In this document: positions 43,535-54,114 of the stretch, piece by piece
How the letters are laid out: every line of letters starts with the position of its first letter
How positions within the stretch are numbered: the first letter of the stretch is position 1
NCBI GenBank assembly: GCA_963835085.1
Contig: CAWIED010000001.1
Coordinates: forward strand, 558,001 to 622,000
Direction: 5' to 3'
Source of the DNA: JBDIAG01 sp963835085
GTDB taxonomy: Bacteria > Actinomycetota > Actinomycetes > Actinomycetales > CAWJMD01
Length of the DNA: 64,000 bases
The notes under the pieces: model-generated
The model's database searches: none
Seen by the model: only the letters and a program-made list of their open reading frames with translations
Told to the model about the DNA's origin: nothing
Translations under genes and position numbers: made by a program

Positions 43535-43540
43535 TAGCAT
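43535..43540 (+). promoter_or_regulatory. -10 element for leaderless permease transcript
   Basis: TAGCAT lies exactly six bases before GTG 43547, with no Shine-Dalgarno. Confidence 0.6.
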
Positions 43541-43546
43541 GACCGC

Positions 43547-45664
43547 GTGAGTGCATCTGATGCGATCAAGCGCGTGCTGGTGGGACGTCCATTCCGCAGC
43601 GACGCCTTGGCACACACTCTGCTGCCCAAGCGGATTGCCTTGCCCGTCTTCGCCTCCGACGCATTGTCGTCGGTGGCCTATGCCCCCAACGAGATCTTCC
43701 TGACGCTGTCGGTGGCCGGTCTGTCGGCCTACGCCTTCTCGTGGAAGGTGGGCGTGGTCGTCGCGCTCGTCATGGTCGTGGTGGTGCTGAGCTACCGGCA
43801 GAACGTGCATGCCTACCCCTCCGGCGGTGGCGACTACGAGGTCGCCACCGTAAACCTCGGCGCCAAGGCCGGGCTCACCGTGGCGAGCGCCCTGCTCGTC
43901 GACTACGTGCTCACGGTGGCCGTGTCGATCTCCTCGGCTGCCCAGTACGCGGCCTCGGTGATTCCCGCGGTACGCGGACACGAAGCGGTGCTGGCCGTCA
44001 TCGCGGTGATCATCCTCACCACCATGAACCTGCGTGGCGTGCGTGAGTCCGGCGCGTTGTTCGCCATTCCCACCTACGTCTTCATGGTCGTGATCATCCT
44101 CATGGGCCTCACCGGCCTGGCGCGTGACCTGATGGGCAACCTGCCGCTGGCCGCCAGCGCGCGGTACACGGTGGAGGCATCCTCGGAGTATCAGGGCGGA
44201 TTGGGCTCGCTCGTCGGCGGCTTTCTGCTGTTGCGGGCGTTCTCGTCCGGGTGTGCTGCGCTCACCGGTGTAGAGGCAATCAGCAATGGCGTCCCCGCCT
44301 TCAAGAAGCCCAAGAGCAAGAACGCGGCCACCACGCTCGCGTTGCTCGGCGCTATCGCGATCACGATGATGCTCGCGATCGTCGTGCTCGCCCGCCGGAT
44401 GGGTGTCGTGTACGTGGACGAGATCGCCCCCTGGCAGCACCTCGAGCTGCACGGCGTCCTCGGCAGAGAGGCCACGAACAGCTTCGACGTGACCTTCGCC
44501 GACGGCAGCCAGTACCACCAGGCACCGATCATCGGCCAGGTCGCCAACGGGGTGTTCAACTTCTTCCCACCGATGGTGTGGCTCATCACCGCGGCCACCG
44601 GCATCATCCTCGTGCTGGCGGCCAACACCGCCTTCAACGGCTTTCCCGTGCTCGGCTCGATCCTGGCCCGAGACGGCTACCTGCCCCGCCAGCTCGCCGG
44701 CCGCGGCGACCGGCTCGCCTACAGCAACGGCATCATCGCGCTGGCGGCCTCGGCGGTGGTGCTCATCGTGGCCTTCGACGCGGAGGTCTCCCGGCTCATC
44801 CAGCTCTACATCGTGGGCGTCTTCGTGTCGTTCACGTTGTCGCAGACCGGCATGGTGCGGCACTGGACCCGCGAGCTCAAACTTGCCAGCGATCCCAAGG
44901 AGCGTGCCGTGATGATGCGCTCGCGGGTCATCAATGCGATCGGCCTGGGCATGACCGGGGTGGTGCTCGTCATCGTCCTGATCACGAAGTTCCTGCTGGG
45001 CGCCTGGATCGCCATCGTCGCGATGGTCGTCATCTTCTTCCTGATGCGGGGCATCCGGAAGCACTACGACCACGTGGCCCGGGAGCTGGCGTTGGACACG
45101 ACCGACTTGCGTGCCGTCCGCGCGCTGCCCTCGCGTGTGCACGCCCTTGTGCTCGTCTCCAAGGTGCATCTGCCCACGATGCGTGCGCTCGCCTACGCCC
45201 GCGCATCGCGACCGTCGACGCTGGAGGCCGTCACGGTGTCGGTCGATCCGGAGGAGACGGAACAGATCCGCAAAGACTGGGAGGACCTCGCCATTCCGGT
45301 GACGCTGCGCGTGCTGGCCTCGCCCTACCGCGAGATCATCCGACCGCTCCTGCGGTACGTGAAGACGCTGCGCCGTTCGAGCCCGCGCGACCTAGTGGTG
45401 GTCTACGTGCCCGAGTACGTGGTGGGTCATTGGTGGGAGCACATCCTGCACAATCAGAACGCGCTGCGACTCAAGGGCGCCCTGCACTTCACCAGCGGTG
45501 TGGTGGTGGCCAGCGTGCCCTGGCAGCTGGAGTCGTCGGCGGGCGCCGAGGAGCGGATGCGTCAGCACTTCTCCGACACCGTGGCCGGCGACATCCGGCG
45601 CGGCATCGTGCCCCGGGCGGTCGACCCCCAGACCGGGCAGCTGCCCACCGTCGACCGCAAGTGA
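43547..45664 (+). CDS. KimA-like APC-superfamily potassium permease
   Basis: 705-residue membrane protein with ~12 transmembrane helices (to about residue 500) and a cytosolic C-terminal domain. The N-terminus follows the KimA pattern: KRVLVGRPFRSDAL, ASDALSSVAYAPNEI, SYRQNVHAYPSGGGDYEVA, NLGAKAGLTVASALLVDYVL. KimA is a proton-coupled, high-affinity K+ importer inhibited by c-di-AMP. General databases would call this an amino-acid permease. The two TrkA genes divergently next to it support K+ transport. GTG start with leaderless -10. The stop overlaps the next gene (GTGA). Confidence 0.82.
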   Translation: MSASDAIKRVLVGRPFRSDALAHTLLPKRIALPVFASDALSSVAYAPNEIFLTLSVAGLSAYAFSWKVGVVVALVMVVVVLSYRQNVHAYPSGGGDYEVATVNLGAKAGLTVASALLVDYVLTVAVSISSAAQYAASVIPAVRGHEAVLAVIAVIILTTMNLRGVRESGALFAIPTYVFMVVIILMGLTGLARDLMGNLPLAASARYTVEASSEYQGGLGSLVGGFLLLRAFSSGCAALTGVEAISNGVPAFKKPKSKNAATTLALLGAIAITMMLAIVVLARRMGVVYVDEIAPWQHLELHGVLGREATNSFDVTFADGSQYHQAPIIGQVANGVFNFFPPMVWLITAATGIILVLAANTAFNGFPVLGSILARDGYLPRQLAGRGDRLAYSNGIIALAASAVVLIVAFDAEVSRLIQLYIVGVFVSFTLSQTGMVRHWTRELKLASDPKERAVMMRSRVINAIGLGMTGVVLVIVLITKFLLGAWIAIVAMVVIFFLMRGIRKHYDHVARELALDTTDLRAVRALPSRVHALVLVSKVHLPTMRALAYARASRPSTLEAVTVSVDPEETEQIRKDWEDLAIPVTLRVLASPYREIIRPLLRYVKTLRRSSPRDLVVVYVPEYVVGHWWEHILHNQNALRLKGALHFTSGVVVASVPWQLESSAGAEERMRQHFSDTVAGDIRRGIVPRAVDPQTGQLPTVDRK

Positions 45665-47127
45665 GCGGGCCGGGTTCGCCGGTGCGCGGGTCTGGAGCTC
45701 CGGCCGCAGCCGAGCCTCTGTCCGGGCGAGACACAGACACTGGCCGGATGAGCGACGGGTTGGCCGTCGGCGACGTGGTGGAGCTGGACGTCGAGAAGTT
45801 CGCCACCGGCGGCCACTGCATCGCGCGGCACGAGGGCCGCGCCGTGTTCGTACGGCATGCGTTGCCGGGTGAGCGCGTCCGGGCGCGGGTGCTCGACGTT
45901 CGCGCGTCGCTCGCCCGTGCCGAGGCGATCGAGCTGCTGGGCGACCCCTCGCCCGACCGGGTGGAGGCGCCGTGTCGCTACGCGGGTCCCGGCGGGTGTG
46001 GCGGCTGCGACTTCCAGCATGTGGCGCTGCCGGCGCAGCGCCGGGCCAAGGCAGTCCTCGTGCGCGAGCAGCTCACCCGGCTCGCGCGGCTCGACCCTGA
46101 GCATCCGCTGGGCCCCAGCACGCTCGAAGGCCTTGAGGTCGAAGAGGTTCCGGGAGCGCCCGGCCTCGGCTGGCGCACCCGGCTGCAGTTGACCGTGGAC
46201 GATCGCGGCAGGGCGGGGCTGCGCCGGCATCGCAGTCACGACGTGGTGCCGATCGACCACTGCCTGTTGGCGCACCCCGACGTCGACGCCCTCGACCTCA
46301 CGGCGATCAGCTGGCACGGCTTCGAACGGGTCGAGGGCATCGCCTCGTCGGCCGGTGACCGGCTCGTGGTGCTGACCCCGCGGCCACGCGCCGACGCCCA
46401 GGCAGCTTCGCGGGCAGGGCGACCTGCAAAGCAACCAGCAAGAGCACCGCAGCTGCCTCGCGAGCTGCGCACCCGGCTGGGCGCCGAGGTGGGAGTGCGG
46501 GTCGCCGGGCAGTCGGCCGGAATCGGCCGGGGCTGGGTGTCGGAGCAGGTGCAGCAACCTGGCGACGCGCCACCGGTGACCGCACGGGTGAGCGGTTCGG
46601 GCTTCTGGCAAGTGCACCCCGGTGCTCCTGCTGCGCTGGTGTCTGCCGTCTGTGAGCAGCTGCAGGCCGAGCCCGGGGACCAGGTGCTGGATCTGTACTC
46701 CGGGGTAGGCCTGTTCGGCCTGTCGATCGCGTCGATCGTCGGCCCGCGGGGCTCGGTGACGCTGGTGGAGTCGGATCCGCGGGCGGTCTCGGACGCCCGG
46801 CGCAATGCGCATCTGCACCCGAACCTGCGCATCGAGCAGGGCAGGGTCGAGACCGTGCTGGGCCGGTTGCGTGCCGCCGGGCTGGTGCGGCCTCGGGTGG
46901 TCGTGCTCGACCCGCCACGCTCGGGTGCCGGACGCGAGGTGGTGCGTGAACTCGCCGAGCTGAACCCCGAGCGGATCTGCTACGTGGCGTGTGATCCGGC
47001 CGCATTGGCGCGCGACACTGCCTTTCTGGCCGATGAGGGCTATCGACTCGACCGGCTGCGGGCGTTCGACCTGTTTCCGCAGACCCATCACGTGGAATGC
47101 GTTGCAAGGTTCACCCGCGAGCTGTGA
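45661..47127 (+). CDS. Class I SAM-dependent RNA methyltransferase with TRAM domain
   Basis: 488-residue RlmCD/TrmA-type 5-methyluridine methyltransferase. A TRAM domain (VGDVVELDVEKFATGGHCIAR region) is followed by a [4Fe-4S]-type cysteine cluster CRYAGPGGCGGCDFQH, and the catalytic domain: LDLYSGVGLFGL (SAM), VVLDPPRSGAG and ICYVACDPAALARD with the catalytic Cys. It modifies U in 23S rRNA or tRNA; the exact site is unknown. GTG 45661 overlaps the permease stop; ATG 45748 gives a 459-residue form that begins at the TRAM domain and may be the true start. Confidence 0.88.
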   Translation: MSGPGSPVRGSGAPAAAEPLSGRDTDTGRMSDGLAVGDVVELDVEKFATGGHCIARHEGRAVFVRHALPGERVRARVLDVRASLARAEAIELLGDPSPDRVEAPCRYAGPGGCGGCDFQHVALPAQRRAKAVLVREQLTRLARLDPEHPLGPSTLEGLEVEEVPGAPGLGWRTRLQLTVDDRGRAGLRRHRSHDVVPIDHCLLAHPDVDALDLTAISWHGFERVEGIASSAGDRLVVLTPRPRADAQAASRAGRPAKQPARAPQLPRELRTRLGAEVGVRVAGQSAGIGRGWVSEQVQQPGDAPPVTARVSGSGFWQVHPGAPAALVSAVCEQLQAEPGDQVLDLYSGVGLFGLSIASIVGPRGSVTLVESDPRAVSDARRNAHLHPNLRIEQGRVETVLGRLRAAGLVRPRVVVLDPPRSGAGREVVRELAELNPERICYVACDPAALARDTAFLADEGYRLDRLRAFDLFPQTHHVECVARFTREL

Positions 47128-47163
47128 ACGGAGTCTCGGACGGAGACTGGACGGCGCTACGAC

Positions 47164-47180
47164 GCGGGCATAGAGCCCGC
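47164..47180 (+). terminator. Candidate terminator after the RNA methyltransferase
   Basis: GCGGGC and GCCCGC (47164-47169, 47175-47180) form a 6-bp stem with 5-base loop 36 bases after the stop, followed by TGTAAAAG rather than a U-tract. Confidence 0.4.
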
Positions 47181-47313
47181 TGTAAAAGTGCCGACCCGAC
47201 GATCGAACGGACTCCAGAGCGGGCCAGGCGCAAATCGCTGGACAGGTCGCAGATCGCATGCCAGGGTCGCGGGTATGTCTGCGGGGCACGAACCTTGACC
47301 GGTTGATTCACCG

Positions 47314-48675
47314 ATGGGCGGAGCTGTCGACGCGAACCCGGGGCCGCGTCGGCGGCTGGTTGCGGCGCTGCTGACCTGGCAGTTCCTGCAGGAGTTCATT
47401 CCGTTCTTCACCGTCTACGCCTTGCTGTTCGCCGACCACGGCCTCAGCACGGCACAGATCTCGCTGCTGCTCGTCGTGTGGTCTGCGGTGTCGGTGATCG
47501 CCGAGGTCCCCTCGGGGGCGTGGGCCGACGTGTTGCCACGGCGGGCCCTGCTGGCCGGGTCGTCGGTGCTGTGCGCCGGGTGCTTCGCCACCTGGGTCCT
47601 GCTGCCCACTCCGTTCGGCTTCGCCCTGGGATTCGTCTTCTGGGGAGTCTCGTCGTCGTTGTCGTCGGGCACGTTCCAGGCGCTGGCCTACGACGAACTC
47701 GTCGCCATCGGTGCCCGCGCCCACTACGCCGTCGTGATCGGACGCGGCACCTCGCTGGCCCTGGTCGCGGTCACCACGTCGGCCATGCTGGCCAGCGGTC
47801 TGATGGCCATCGGCGGCTACGGACTGACCGCCTGGGTGAGCGTGGCCGTCTGTGCGGCCCAGTTGCTCGTCCTTGCGTGGCTGCCCGAATCACCGCGGGC
47901 CATCTCCGCCGCGGACGTCGGGCTGCTCGACGACGAGTCGGACGTCGGGGTCAGTGCGGCTGAACCGCGCGTGGACGTAGGCGACGACGCTGACTGTGAC
48001 TTCGGTGTCCGTGGCGACGACGCTGAGGCGCACCGCCGTGTTCCGGGGAGCGAGCCTGTCGTCCCGGCGGGGCACGCGGGCGTGTGGGGCACCTGGGTGG
48101 CAACGCTGCGTTCGGGGCTGCGGCTGGTGCTGCGTGACCGGACGGTTCGAGGGGGAGTGCTGGCCAGCGCCTTTCTGATGGGTCTGCTGGCCTTCGACGA
48201 GTACTTCGGGTTGTTGCTGCGCGAGCAGGGTGTGCCGACGCAGTGGGTTCCGGCGATGTTCGCGATCATCACCGGGGCCCAGGCCGTGGGTGGCCTCGTT
48301 GCTGATCGGTTCGCCGAAACCCGTTCGCGCACACTCGCTATCGTGTGCGCGGTAGCTGCAGTGGTGATGGCGGCCGGCACCTTGGCGCGGCATCCGATCG
48401 GAGTCCTCGGCATCGCCGCCGGCTATGGCACCCTCACCATGCTGATCGTGGTGGCCGAGGTGCGGCTGCAGCACGTCTCTACCTCGGCAGTACGTGCCAC
48501 CGTGACATCGGCCTCCGCGATGGGTGCCGAGATCCTCGCCGCCGGTTGCTACCTCGTGGTCGGTGCGCTCACCGCGTGGTGGGCGATGGGCCCCACCCTG
48601 GCCGTGTTGTGCCTGCTGATCGTCGTCTTGGCCAGCCGGTTGCCGCGCTGGTTGCCCGATCCGGTGGGCGACTGA
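47314..48675 (+). CDS. MFS transporter
   Basis: 453-residue major facilitator with 12 predicted helices and a long acidic central loop (about 205-260). The A-motif region reads SAVSVIAEVPSGAWADVLPRRALL, typical of the DHA1-like or uncharacterised actinobacterial groups. Substrate unknown. ATG 47314; the gene is alone, convergent with the marR gene. Confidence 0.85.
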   Translation: MGGAVDANPGPRRRLVAALLTWQFLQEFIPFFTVYALLFADHGLSTAQISLLLVVWSAVSVIAEVPSGAWADVLPRRALLAGSSVLCAGCFATWVLLPTPFGFALGFVFWGVSSSLSSGTFQALAYDELVAIGARAHYAVVIGRGTSLALVAVTTSAMLASGLMAIGGYGLTAWVSVAVCAAQLLVLAWLPESPRAISAADVGLLDDESDVGVSAAEPRVDVGDDADCDFGVRGDDAEAHRRVPGSEPVVPAGHAGVWGTWVATLRSGLRLVLRDRTVRGGVLASAFLMGLLAFDEYFGLLLREQGVPTQWVPAMFAIITGAQAVGGLVADRFAETRSRTLAIVCAVAAVVMAAGTLARHPIGVLGIAAGYGTLTMLIVVAEVRLQHVSTSAVRATVTSASAMGAEILAAGCYLVVGALTAWWAMGPTLAVLCLLIVVLASRLPRWLPDPVGD

Positions 48676-48785
48676 CTGGTGTCCACATGCACCGGTCGTC
48701 GAGGGGAGGTCCGAACCGGTCCGGCCCGGTCGGTGTCCCGGTTTTGCCGCGGTCCGCGTCTACCTGTCACGTTCTTCGCCCATCC

Positions 48786-48802
48786 GTCACCAACTTGGTG
48801 AC
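48786..48802. terminator. 17-bp perfect palindrome between convergent genes
   Basis: GTCACCAA-C-TTGGTGAC has 8-bp arms around one base. As a hairpin it would be GTCACC-AACTT-GGTGAC, so it may terminate both the MFS (plus) and marR (minus) transcripts; a protein-binding site is the alternative. Confidence 0.4.
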
Positions 48803-48846
48803 TCCCCTGCGAACAACGTCACAGTTCGACGACCTCGCCAACGCGT

Positions 48847-49347
48847 TTACCCAGTCACTGCCATCAGGAGTGAGCGCAAATGCTGGGCGAGCACCAGTCG
48901 CGACTCCTCCGGCAGGCCTTCGAGCAGGCTGCGTTCGGTGCCCAGGAGTGCCGAGAACGTTTCATCGACCAACTCTCGGCCGGAGTCGCTGAGCTGGACG
49001 GTCACCCCGCGGCGATCGGTGGGCGACGGAGACCGGCGCACCAGCCCGCGCTCAGCCAGCCGGTCGAGCCGGTTGGTCATGGTGCCGCTGCTCACGAGGG
49101 TCTCGGCGGCGAGCTGTCCAGGCGAGAGCTCGTACGGCGAACCGCTGCGACGTAGGGCGGCCAGGACGTCGAACTCCCACGACTCGATGCCGTGCGCAAC
49201 GAACACCTGCTGGCGCAGGCCGGCCAACCTGTGGGCCAGGCGCGAGATCCGGGAGAGCACCTCGAGTGGGGAGGCGTCCAGGTCGGGGCGTTCACGCCGC
49301 CAGGCCTCGATGATGAGGTCCACTTCGTCCGAATCCACGCTAGACAT
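48847..49347 (-). CDS. MarR-family transcriptional regulator
   Basis: 166-residue dimeric winged-helix regulator. The helix-turn-helix and wing are clear: LSPGQLAAETLVSSGTMTNRLDRLAERGLV and RSPSPTDRRGVTVQLSDSGREL. The N-terminal helices provide ligand and dimer contacts; the ligand is unknown. Start ATG 49347; the frame extends 30 codons upstream into the operator region and is rejected. A TCAAG-TAT-CTTGA palindrome lies just upstream (49359-49371). It is divergent from acnA, so it could affect that gene too. Confidence 0.9.
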   Translation of the reverse strand: MSSVDSDEVDLIIEAWRRERPDLDASPLEVLSRISRLAHRLAGLRQQVFVAHGIESWEFDVLAALRRSGSPYELSPGQLAAETLVSSGTMTNRLDRLAERGLVRRSPSPTDRRGVTVQLSDSGRELVDETFSALLGTERSLLEGLPEESRLVLAQHLRSLLMAVTG

Positions 49348-49358
49348 ATTACTCCATA

Positions 49359-49371
49359 TCAAGTATCTTGA
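49359..49371. promoter_or_regulatory. Candidate MarR operator
   Basis: TCAAG-TAT-CTTGA, a perfect 5-bp inverted repeat with 3-base spacer, 12 bases upstream of the marR start in an AT-rich stretch. A second TACT...AGTA repeat overlaps it. Confidence 0.45.
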
Positions 49372-49468
49372 CGTCGAGAGAACTGCAGGGCAGGGATCAT
49401 TCGCCAGCGCAACGGGGCGACGCCGGAATCGCGGCACGGCCGCCGGGGCGCGTCGTCGCCCACGGGGA

Positions 49469-49474
49469 TAGGTT
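49469..49474 (+). promoter_or_regulatory. Candidate -10 element for acnA
   Basis: TAGGTT lies 38 bases before ATG 49512; GAGGAGAG just before the ATG is the ribosome binding site. Confidence 0.35.
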
Positions 49475-49511
49475 CTCTCTTGAAGGTGGATTCCATCCCG
49501 AGGAGAGTGGC

Positions 49512-52283
<2,772 letters not shown>

Positions 52284-52304
52284 TCGCGCGGTCGCCTGAT
52301 CGCG

Positions 52305-52360
52305 GTCAACTGACTCGAGTCGACTGATTCGGGCCGACTGATTCGGGCCGACTGACTGGG
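52305..52360 (+). repeat. 14-bp tandem repeat after acnA
   Basis: Four 14-bp units (52305, 52319, 52333, 52347) of the form G(T/C)CGACTGATTCGG lie between the acnA stop and its terminator hairpin. Confidence 0.85.
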
Positions 52361-52363
52361 CAG

Positions 52364-52392
52364 GGCCGGAGCGGGGGTATCCCGTTCCGGCC
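52364..52392 (+). terminator. acnA terminator hairpin
   Basis: A 12-bp stem (one G-T pair) GGCCGGAGCGGG with 52381-52392 and 5-base loop, about 80 bases after the acnA stop. No U-tract. Confidence 0.6.
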
Positions 52393-52431
52393 GGCCCAGC
52401 CGTTGTCGGTGGTCCGTTGCATGCTGGACCC

Positions 52432-52833
52432 ATGGAACAGGTGTACGTGCCGCCGGGGTGGCCGGCCGAGGTGCCTCCGCCCGGCGCGCCAGGGTTCGAG
52501 CGGCGTCTGCAGGCGTGGCTGCTGGATCTCTGCCCGCCTGACTATCGCGGCTATCCGCTGCTGCTGCGCCAACCGCTGCTGCTGATCCGGTTGACGGCCC
52601 GATTGCTGGCGGCCCAACGCGCCGGCACCGATGCGGCGATCGCCGCACTGCGAGCAGACCTGGCCCCTTTCATCGAGCCCAAGGCGATCGAGGACGGCCT
52701 GCGCGTCCTATGGGCCGAACAGCAGCGGCTCGATCGGACGATGCTGGCGGTGAGCCTGGTAGAGCAGGTGTTGCGCGGCCGGCAGTACGTGCCGCGGATG
52801 ACCGGCGCCCCGCGGCGCTTCGACGGCCCATAG
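52432..52833 (+). CDS. Conserved hypothetical protein downstream of acnA
   Basis: 133-residue soluble, mainly helical protein beginning MEQVYVPPGWPAEVPPPGAP with LLDLCPPDYRGYPLLLRQP near 35 and LWAEQQRLDRTMLAVSLVEQ near 95. I do not recognise a named family; short proteins of this type follow acnA in other actinobacteria. ATG 52432 is preferred to ATG 52417; CATGCT lies six bases before it, an imperfect leaderless geometry. Function unknown. Confidence 0.7.
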   Translation: MEQVYVPPGWPAEVPPPGAPGFERRLQAWLLDLCPPDYRGYPLLLRQPLLLIRLTARLLAAQRAGTDAAIAALRADLAPFIEPKAIEDGLRVLWAEQQRLDRTMLAVSLVEQVLRGRQYVPRMTGAPRRFDGP

Positions 52834-52983
52834 GCCCAATGCCGTTCGGTTGAGGTGCGGGAGTTGGTGTCAGCCCGGATTTCGGCGTTGCGTCCGACAG
52901 AGGAAGCCGCAGCCTGTGGAGGAAGGTGAATCACAGTCTGGCCGACTTCTGATCGATCTTTTGTCACCTAAGACGCCTGACCT

Positions 52984-53385
52984 GGTGCCAACTGCGGGTG
53001 GATGCACCGCGCATGGCACTACCCAACCTCCGCAACCTGGGCTCCGGCGCTCAATCTGGTGCCAACCGCGGCGAATACACCGCGGACGGCAGCACCCAAC
53101 GCCCGCAACCTGGGCTTCGGCGCTCAATCTGGTGCCAACCGCGGCGAATACACCGCGGACGGCAGCACCTAACGTCCCCAACCTGGGCTTCGGCGCTGAA
53201 CCGGGTGCCAACCGCGGCGGATGCACCGCGGACGGCACTACCCAACGCCCGCAACCTGGGCTTCGGCGCTCAATCTGGTGCCAACCGCGGCGAATACACC
53301 GCGGACGGCAGCACCTAACGTCCCCAACCTGGGCTTCGGCGCTCAACCGGGTGCCAACCGCGGCAACTTCACCTCGAACGGCACC
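52984..53385 (+). repeat. 73-bp tandem repeat array, locus 2 (6 copies)
   Basis: GGTGCC starts units at 52984, 53058, 53131, 53204, 53277 and 53350, period 73-74. Each carries GGTGCCAACCGCGG, an 8-base loop, CCGCGGACGGCA and an ACCTGGGCTTCGGCGCT spacer. The inner CCGCGG arms pair with each other and GGTGCC pairs with GGCACC. The last copy diverges after its first 15 bases. Confidence 0.95.
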
Positions 53386-53455
53386 AGCCAGCGACTCCGG
53401 GCGGTGCAGTGTCGAGTCCGACGTCTGCGGGGCTGTGATGGGGTCGGGTTCTGGA

Positions 53456-53496
53456 CGCTATGGCAATGCCCCGCCGGACGGGGCATCGCCATAGCG
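53456..53496. repeat. 41-nt hairpin, homolog of 25363-25403
   Basis: CGCTATGGC pairs with GCCATAGCG and ATGCCCCG with CGGGGCAT, separated by one A/C mismatch, 5-base loop. Same total length and position relative to the 73-bp array as at locus 1. Confidence 0.9.
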
Positions 53497-53572
53497 CAGG
53501 AAAACCCGAGGCCTGGCCGCCGCCAGAACCTCCTTTGCGAAGAATTCGGGCAGATCGCGGGCTGTGACTCCC

Positions 53573-53646
53573 CACTGCCGGGCTCCCCGCCGCCGGGCTC
53601 CCCACTGCCGGGCTCCCCGCCGCCGGGCTCCCCGCTGCCGGGCTCC
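53573..53646. repeat. 15-bp tandem repeat
   Basis: Five copies of a 15-bp unit around TGCCGGGCTCCCC, alternating between two variants. Confidence 0.85.
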
Positions 53647-54114
53647 GTCCGCCAGTCCCTGGCTCAGCTCCCGTGCCGCCGTCTGTTACCGGGCTATCAG
53701 GGGTTAGAACGGTTGGGGGCCCCAACCCCCGCCGAACATGCCCCGCAACACTCCACACGAAGATCTTGACAATCGAACCTGACAGCTAGCCGAACGGCAT
53801 CGGCCTGAGGGGCCGCCAGGATAACCACTGCGCTCATGTCCTGGCGCGCGCCCTAGGGCGGCCCATTAGCCCGGTTGAGGGAGTCAGGATGCCCGGTGAG
53901 GTGGCCCTGGCCGATTCTCGGAGTGACTCTTTCCTCACCTCCGTTCACCTGGCGAGGGGCCAATTGAGTCCTGGCAGGATTCGCTGGTGGGGGAGCCGTA
54001 GACTCGAAAACGGGCTGTCGGCGGCCGGTCGGCCGGCGGTACCCGTTCAAAGGCCGTCAAAGCCAGTTCAACGCCGTCAGGCCAGGCCAAGCGCCGAGAG
54101 AAAGGTGGTTGCGC

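Larger units (their letters stand above)
52834..54114. other. Large repeat-rich intergenic region
   Basis: 1281 bases without a credible gene. In order: a ~145-base flank (52840-52983) that recurs inverted at 59613-59765, six 73-bp tandem repeats, a 41-nt hairpin, the GAATTCGGGC box (53542-53551), five 15-bp repeats (53573-53646), then ~450 bases with no clear feature. The dxs ribosome binding site AAAGGTGG is at the right end. Confidence 0.75.

Noticed and set aside
45562..47289. 575-codon minus-strand open frame
   Set aside because: Shadow of the RNA methyltransferase gene; Arg/His/Pro-rich with no family-like motif. Other long antisense frames (for example 49359-51734 and 30666-33110) were rejected for the same reason.
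52984..53385. CRISPR array
   Set aside because: Units are tandemly repeated over their whole 73 bases with no unique spacers, the core is longer than a CRISPR repeat, and no cas gene is nearby.
53369..53758. 129-codon minus-strand frame with PAAGS-type repeats
   Set aside because: The repeats are a translation of the 15-bp DNA repeat and hairpin; no start signal and no conserved motif.
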